Below, piece by piece: positions 60,236 through 64,000 of a stretch of 64,000 nt of DNA. The position numbers and the translations under genes were made by a program. The stretch is from Victivallaceae bacterium (GTDB lineage: Bacteria > Verrucomicrobiota > Lentisphaeria > Victivallales > Victivallaceae): NCBI GenBank assembly GCA_021647315.1, contig JAKIUY010000011.1, positions 1-64,000 on the forward strand. Direction: 5' to 3'. The notes below the pieces were generated by a model. The model worked only from the letters and a program-made list of their open reading frames with translations, had not been told where the DNA came from and ran no database searches. How positions within the stretch are numbered: position 1 is the stretch's first letter; each line of letters starts with the position of its first letter.

Positions 60236-60835
60236 TCATTTCAGCTCATTAATCGTATCAAAAATCTGTTCGCGGATATGCTGAAGGCGGAGAGAAAAAC
60301 TATCAATCAGCTTCAATAGCGATCTGCGTCGAAGTTTAAACTCGTTAAATACTCCCATCAGGAGATTTGTTTCAGCATAAAGCCGTTTCAGCACAGCCCT
60401 TTTCAATGCTGGAGTTTCCTCACCGCTGCTTAGCTCAATAAAATCGATATTACGCGTCAACAGTTTGCCAAATCGGCAGAGAATATTCATTCCAGTTGCA
60501 AAATCGCGGCCTGAACACTCTGTAGAAAAAATCAGCGTCCACTCCCTGCCCAATTGTTCAAGCTGTGTGAAGATACCATTTTTATTCCGACGCCATTCGC
60601 TGTTCATCAACAATTCATAATTATCTTCATAGAAACTCTCAAACGACAAAACTTCATCATCCTGCCTGGCTGGCACCAGTTCTGGTTTCGACATTAACTT
60701 TTTCATGATGAACTCTTCTTCACCAGGCAGGTCAAGATAGGTGCTCAATTCACAGAAATAGCCGTGAATACGCTGTTCATCCTTCTTCAACTCTTTTTCC
60801 CAGTCGAATTCATTCCAGTTTCTATTTATGCCCAT
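60236..60835 (-). CDS. Conserved-looking protein, unknown
   Basis: 199 aa from ATG 60835 with GAGAG upstream (14 more residues if the longer start). Helical; WNEFDWEKELKKDEQRI, YLDLPGEEEFIMKK. Overlaps the end of rsfS region in the longer form and follows it in the operon. No family recognised; may be lineage-specific. Confidence 0.6.
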   Translation of the reverse strand: MGINRNWNEFDWEKELKKDEQRIHGYFCELSTYLDLPGEEEFIMKKLMSKPELVPARQDDEVLSFESFYEDNYELLMNSEWRRNKNGIFTQLEQLGREWTLIFSTECSGRDFATGMNILCRFGKLLTRNIDFIELSSGEETPALKRAVLKRLYAETNLLMGVFNEFKLRRRSLLKLIDSFSLRLQHIREQIFDTINELK

Positions 60836-60851
60836 TTTGTGCTCTCTTACT

Positions 60852-61259
60852 TTACTCTGCTTTAATTCCGGCAACAATTGCTTCAGCAGTCTTTACTGCT
60901 TCAATTTCCGGAGCATCGCCCCAGAGACTTTCCAGCTGATAAACATCCCGCATCGCCGGTGTCATAATATGAACCACTACCGAAAAATAATCCATCAAAA
61001 TCCACTCACTTACCGCAGTTCCTTCGACAGATTTCGGCCGGATATTAAAATGCTCTCTAACATCTTTACCGATACGCACCGATATCGCCTTGATATGCGG
61101 TTCAGAATTGGCGGTACAGAGGACAAAATAGTCCGACATCACCGACAATTCACTCATTTCAAGTATTTTTACATTTTCAGCTTTGCGATCATCGGCAATA
61201 GCTGCACACAATTCAGCGAGCTCTTTCGCTGACGGCTGTTTTTGCTGTCTTTTATCCAT
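60852..61259 (-). CDS. rsfS: Ribosomal silencing factor RsfS
   Basis: 135 aa YbeB/RsfS fold: KILEMSELSVMSDYFVLCT, then EGTAVSEWILMDYFSVVVHI. Binds L14 and prevents subunit joining in slow growth. It follows nadD (37 bases), the usual nadD-rsfS order. Confidence 0.93.
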   Translation of the reverse strand: MDKRQQKQPSAKELAELCAAIADDRKAENVKILEMSELSVMSDYFVLCTANSEPHIKAISVRIGKDVREHFNIRPKSVEGTAVSEWILMDYFSVVVHIMTPAMRDVYQLESLWGDAPEIEAVKTAEAIVAGIKAE

Positions 61260-61296
61260 TTTTTTTCCTATTCAGGCACTATTTACAGACTAACCT

Positions 61297-61911
61297 CTAG
61301 CCAATGGCATAAAGATCATGTTCTATTATATATTCCCGTACTTTTTCTGCTATAAAATCATTAATTTCTGCTGATTGCATTAACCGCTTTCTGATTTCAG
61401 TTGAAGATATCTGCAAAATTTCTGCGTCAATCACACCTTTTGATAATATATCACACTCTTCATCACTCCACCAGTCACTTAAGTGAAATTTATCCGTCAT
61501 TGATTTGTCATCACGCGGATAGGTCAGCAACTGCCACCGGCGGATAATTTCAGCCCCTCTAAACCAGGTATGAAGCTGAATCAGACTGTCATAGCCAACC
61601 ACTACCAACAGCTCATCATCCGGATAACAATCATCCAATGATTCCATTGTATCATAAGTATATGACGGCGAGCGTCGCTCCTGCTGTTCAATCAGAGAAA
61701 TAATAAATCTATCATTACTGCCAATTGCCAGTTTAAGCATTGCCACACGATGCTCAAACGAAGAGATAGCAATATTACTCTTATGCGGCGGATCATAAGC
61801 CGGCACAAACAGTACCTGTTCTGCATAGTTGTTGGCAATTATAAATTGTGCCAGCTTAATGTGGCCATTATGTGGCGGATCAAATGTTCCACCAAAAACT
61901 GCAATTCGCAT
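61297..61911 (-). CDS. nadD: Nicotinate-nucleotide adenylyltransferase
   Basis: 204 aa. GGTFDPPHNGH (nucleotidyltransferase motif), VPAYDPPHK, and C-terminal ISSTEIRKRL. Makes deamido-NAD from nicotinate mononucleotide and ATP. First gene of the leftward nadD-rsfS set. Confidence 0.94.
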   Translation of the reverse strand: MRIAVFGGTFDPPHNGHIKLAQFIIANNYAEQVLFVPAYDPPHKSNIAISSFEHRVAMLKLAIGSNDRFIISLIEQQERRSPSYTYDTMESLDDCYPDDELLVVVGYDSLIQLHTWFRGAEIIRRWQLLTYPRDDKSMTDKFHLSDWWSDEECDILSKGVIDAEILQISSTEIRKRLMQSAEINDFIAEKVREYIIEHDLYAIG

Positions 61912-61989
61912 TAGAATCCTTCGTTAATGGTAATTTCTTCAGCTAAAACGATTGAATTTATCAATATTCAATGATAACTTCCCATATTA

Positions 61990-62152
61990 GAGGTAATTGC
62001 AAAATCCAGCGCGAGCCTGATTTTGATGCTTTTGGGCGAGTATATTTTGATTTTTAGCAATTGAGCATACCCGAAGGTATGTAACTGAGCTCAAAATCAA
62101 AAGCTACCGGTCAAAATTCAAAATCGGCCGTGAAGAGTTTTGTAATTGCCTC
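61990..62152. repeat. MITE-like dispersed element, copy 3
   Basis: Begins GAGGTAATTGCAAAATCC and ends with the complement GTAATTGCCTC. Inner hairpin GAGCATACC / GGTATG, and TTTTGATTTT / AAAATCAAAA. Lies in the divergent gap between nadD and cca. Confidence 0.7.
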
Positions 62153-62195
62153 ATTAATATGATAACAGATTTTCAGCCATTTAACAAGAGTTTTC

Positions 62196-63542
62196 ATGAA
62201 AGTTTTACAAAAATTTCCATCGACAGTCATGGATAATGAAATATTCAAAGCCGCCAGGCAGGTCACAAGCCTATTACAACAAACAGGATACCAGACATAT
62301 TTCGTCGGCGGCGCAGTGCGTGATTTACTGATGGGCGTTAAGCCTAAGGACATTGATATCGTTACCGATGCACTGCCTGAACAGGTTATGCAGCTATTTC
62401 CCAACACTCATCCCATCGGAGCAGCTTTCGGCATTATTACGGTAGTCATGAACGGCTACCCGTTTGAAGTGGCAACCTTGCGTGAAGAACGTGATTATCT
62501 TGATGGACGTCGCCCGGAATGTGTTATCTACACCGACAATATTGAACTGGATGCAGCCCGGCGTGATTTCACTATTAACGGCATCTTCTATGATCCGCAC
62601 AATGAACAGTTATTCGACTTCAACAATGGGCGAGAAGATCTGAAATGCGGCATCATCAGAACAATTGGCGATGCCGAAGCACGTTTTTCTGAAGATTACC
62701 TGCGGATGATGCGAGCTGTCAGGTTCGCCAATCGATTCAACTTCACGCTGCACCCAGATATTATTCCTGCCGTAACCAAGCTGAAAACTAATCTCAGTAG
62801 ACTTGCAAACGAACGTATCCGTGAAGAACTTAACGGTATCTTGACCGGGCATAATCCGGCCGCAGGAATAGGCATGCTCCATAAACTCGGCATGCTTGAA
62901 ATTATTCTGCCGGAAGTTGCGGCGCTTGATGGCGTAACCCAGCCGGAAAAATATCATCCTGAGGGAGATGTTATGGTTCATACCATGATTATGCTTGAAC
63001 ACATGCAGTTGCCATCAGTAAAGCTAGCCTGGTCTATTTTATTGCATGATATCGGCAAACCGCCAGTTAAAACGGTTGGTGATGACGGGATCGAACACTT
63101 TTACTGCCATGAGCAGGTCGGAGCAAAAATCAGCCGAACCATAATGCAGCGCTTTAAGTTTTCCAGTGAAATAACTGATGCGGTGGTCGATGCTGTACAA
63201 AATCACATGAAGTTCGCCCATATTGATAAAATGCGTCAGGCTAAATGGCGCCGATTAATGGCCTCACCGGAATTTCCACTGGAAATTGAGCTGCACCGAG
63301 TCGATTGCATTTCCAGCCATGCCATGCTGGGTAATTATAATCTTCTGCTTGATCGTTTTACCGAAGCGGCAGGTGCAATTGAATTGCCACCGCCATTGAT
63401 CACCGGTCGCGACCTGATAGAACTGGGCATGAAACCAGGACCGCAGTTTAAAAAGATCCTGACAAAACTTGCTGACCTGCAACTGTCCGGCAAGCTGACC
63501 AGCAAAGTCCAGGCTATTGCCTACCTGCATGGGAAAAAATAA
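62196..63542 (+). CDS. CCA-adding enzyme/poly(A) polymerase family with HD domain
   Basis: 448 aa. YFVGGAVRDLLMG and KDIDIVTDAL hold the class II nucleotidyltransferase core. The neck/body follow (RRDFTINGIFYD, RMMRAVRFANRF), then an HD domain (SILLHDIGKP). Either CCA tRNA nucleotidyltransferase or poly(A) polymerase; tRNAs here encode CCA, so repair or polyadenylation is possible. A nearer start (MDNEIFKA, 62229) is an alternative. Confidence 0.88.
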   Translation: MKVLQKFPSTVMDNEIFKAARQVTSLLQQTGYQTYFVGGAVRDLLMGVKPKDIDIVTDALPEQVMQLFPNTHPIGAAFGIITVVMNGYPFEVATLREERDYLDGRRPECVIYTDNIELDAARRDFTINGIFYDPHNEQLFDFNNGREDLKCGIIRTIGDAEARFSEDYLRMMRAVRFANRFNFTLHPDIIPAVTKLKTNLSRLANERIREELNGILTGHNPAAGIGMLHKLGMLEIILPEVAALDGVTQPEKYHPEGDVMVHTMIMLEHMQLPSVKLAWSILLHDIGKPPVKTVGDDGIEHFYCHEQVGAKISRTIMQRFKFSSEITDAVVDAVQNHMKFAHIDKMRQAKWRRLMASPEFPLEIELHRVDCISSHAMLGNYNLLLDRFTEAAGAIELPPPLITGRDLIELGMKPGPQFKKILTKLADLQLSGKLTSKVQAIAYLHGKK

Positions 63543-63620
63543 AAAACAGGGATTTCTTGCTATTCTTACTTGACGAAATAGTAAAATCATGTACTTTATG
63601 ACTTCGTTTCAGAACGATAT

Positions 63621-63697
63621 GCACCCGTAGCTCAATTGGATAGAGCATCTGGCTACGGACCAGAAGGTTTGGGGTTCGAGTCCCTTCGGGTGTACCA
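63621..63697 (+). tRNA. tRNA-Arg (ACG)
   Basis: 77 bases with CCA. GCACCCG / CGGGTGT acceptor, anticodon ACG in CTACGGA, T-loop GTTCGAGTC. About 80 bases after cca. Confidence 0.95.
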
Positions 63698-63709
63698 CTC
63701 TTTTTAAAG

Positions 63710-63805
63710 TTAATACCGTTTTGCGATCTAAAAGCTATTAAAGAGCTGCGCAGTTGAACTTAAACAGGCGCAGTAAACTAGCTAAAAGAATGCACTTGTG
63801 TATAA
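63710..63805. repeat. 96-base dispersed repeat, copy B
   Basis: TTAATACCGTTTTGCGATC to AATGCACTTGTGTATAA, near identical to 22668-22763. Starts 13 bases after tRNA-Arg. Beyond it (63806-64000) only a short GACGC / GCGTC hairpin at about 63878 is seen, and no gene. Confidence 0.8.
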
Positions 63806-64000
63806 AATCAAAATACTCGCCTTTTTGTTACAGATCTTGAATTCTTAAACAACTTACAAAACTTTTTTCGGGGCTGACGCGATATCTTCGGAAGCGTCAA
63901 TTAAGCAGAAATTGTGAAATTTTTTATTATGTTTTTTCCCATTTATGCGGAAGCAGGGTATGTAAATTTTCCTTTGGAGTATTATTGATCTTTCTCAAGG

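Noticed and set aside
63621-63805. tRNA-Arg as an integration site with the adjacent repeat as att
   Set aside because: The copy near 22.7 kb is outside the prophage and has no tRNA sequence; the prophage is of the transposing type.

Overview
The window is bacterial chromosome carrying one complete-looking Mu-like (transposable) prophage. The host genes are trkA-trkH, trpS, prs-rplY-pth-rpsF-ssb-rpsR-rplI-dnaB-bamA, a type III glutamine synthetase, rsfS-nadD, a CCA-adding/poly(A) polymerase family enzyme and four tRNAs. An outer-membrane BamA makes it a diderm. Type III glutamine synthetase, a secreted protein with about 30 T-x-C-P repeats and a lamin-tail domain, and many short palindromic repeats together suggest the PVC group, most likely Lentisphaerota. 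That placement is inference.

Layout. 1-3.2 kb: potassium uptake (trkA/trkH overlapping by 4 bases). 3.7-5.3 kb: the Cys-Pro repeat protein. 5.4-6.4 kb: a decayed IS1634-type transposase abutting a truncated cdsA-like gene. 6.5-8.6 kb: trpS and a membrane-anchored TPR-like protein. 9.2-17.3 kb: a long rightward run of PRPP synthesis, translation, ssDNA binding, helicase and outer-membrane assembly genes. 17.3-18.1 kb: hairpin repeats and two small conserved genes. 18.5-22.5 kb: glnN and a secreted propeller-like protein. 22.86-59.79 kb: the prophage (about 36.9 kb). 59.8-64 kb: tRNA-Tyr, tRNA-Gly, tRNA-Leu, an unknown gene, rsfS and nadD (all leftward), then cca/pcnB and tRNA-Arg (rightward).

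The prophage is flanked by an 8-bp direct repeat (AAGCGCTT) and carries inverted arrays of a TTGCGNAAAC site at both ends, as expected for MuA binding sites. It is inserted about 11 bp from the 3' end of tRNA-Tyr. A repressor-like gene near 49 kb divides it. Early genes run right: Ner-like HTH, Gam-like, MuA DDE transposase, MuB ATPase, HD-type protein, GemA-like. Late genes run left: small and large terminase, portal, MuF head protein with a C-terminal toxin-like domain, protease/scaffold, capsid, head completion, tail tube, frameshifted tail-assembly chaperone, tape measure, tail tip and fibre genes, and a terminal block of exported proteins with a patatin-like lipase. No sheath gene is seen, so a long non-contractile tail is likely. 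Classical Mu transcribes early and late genes in one direction, so this divergent layout is unusual.

The most interesting features are: two early-region paralogues with long, SD-preceded, conserved ORFs on both strands; an early ORF ending in a fragment of the transposase catalytic domain; two convergent moron-like cassettes with strong promoters and terminators; the MuF-toxin fusion; a probable -1 frameshift at an A9 run; and several families of short palindromes, some inserted in frame inside phage genes.
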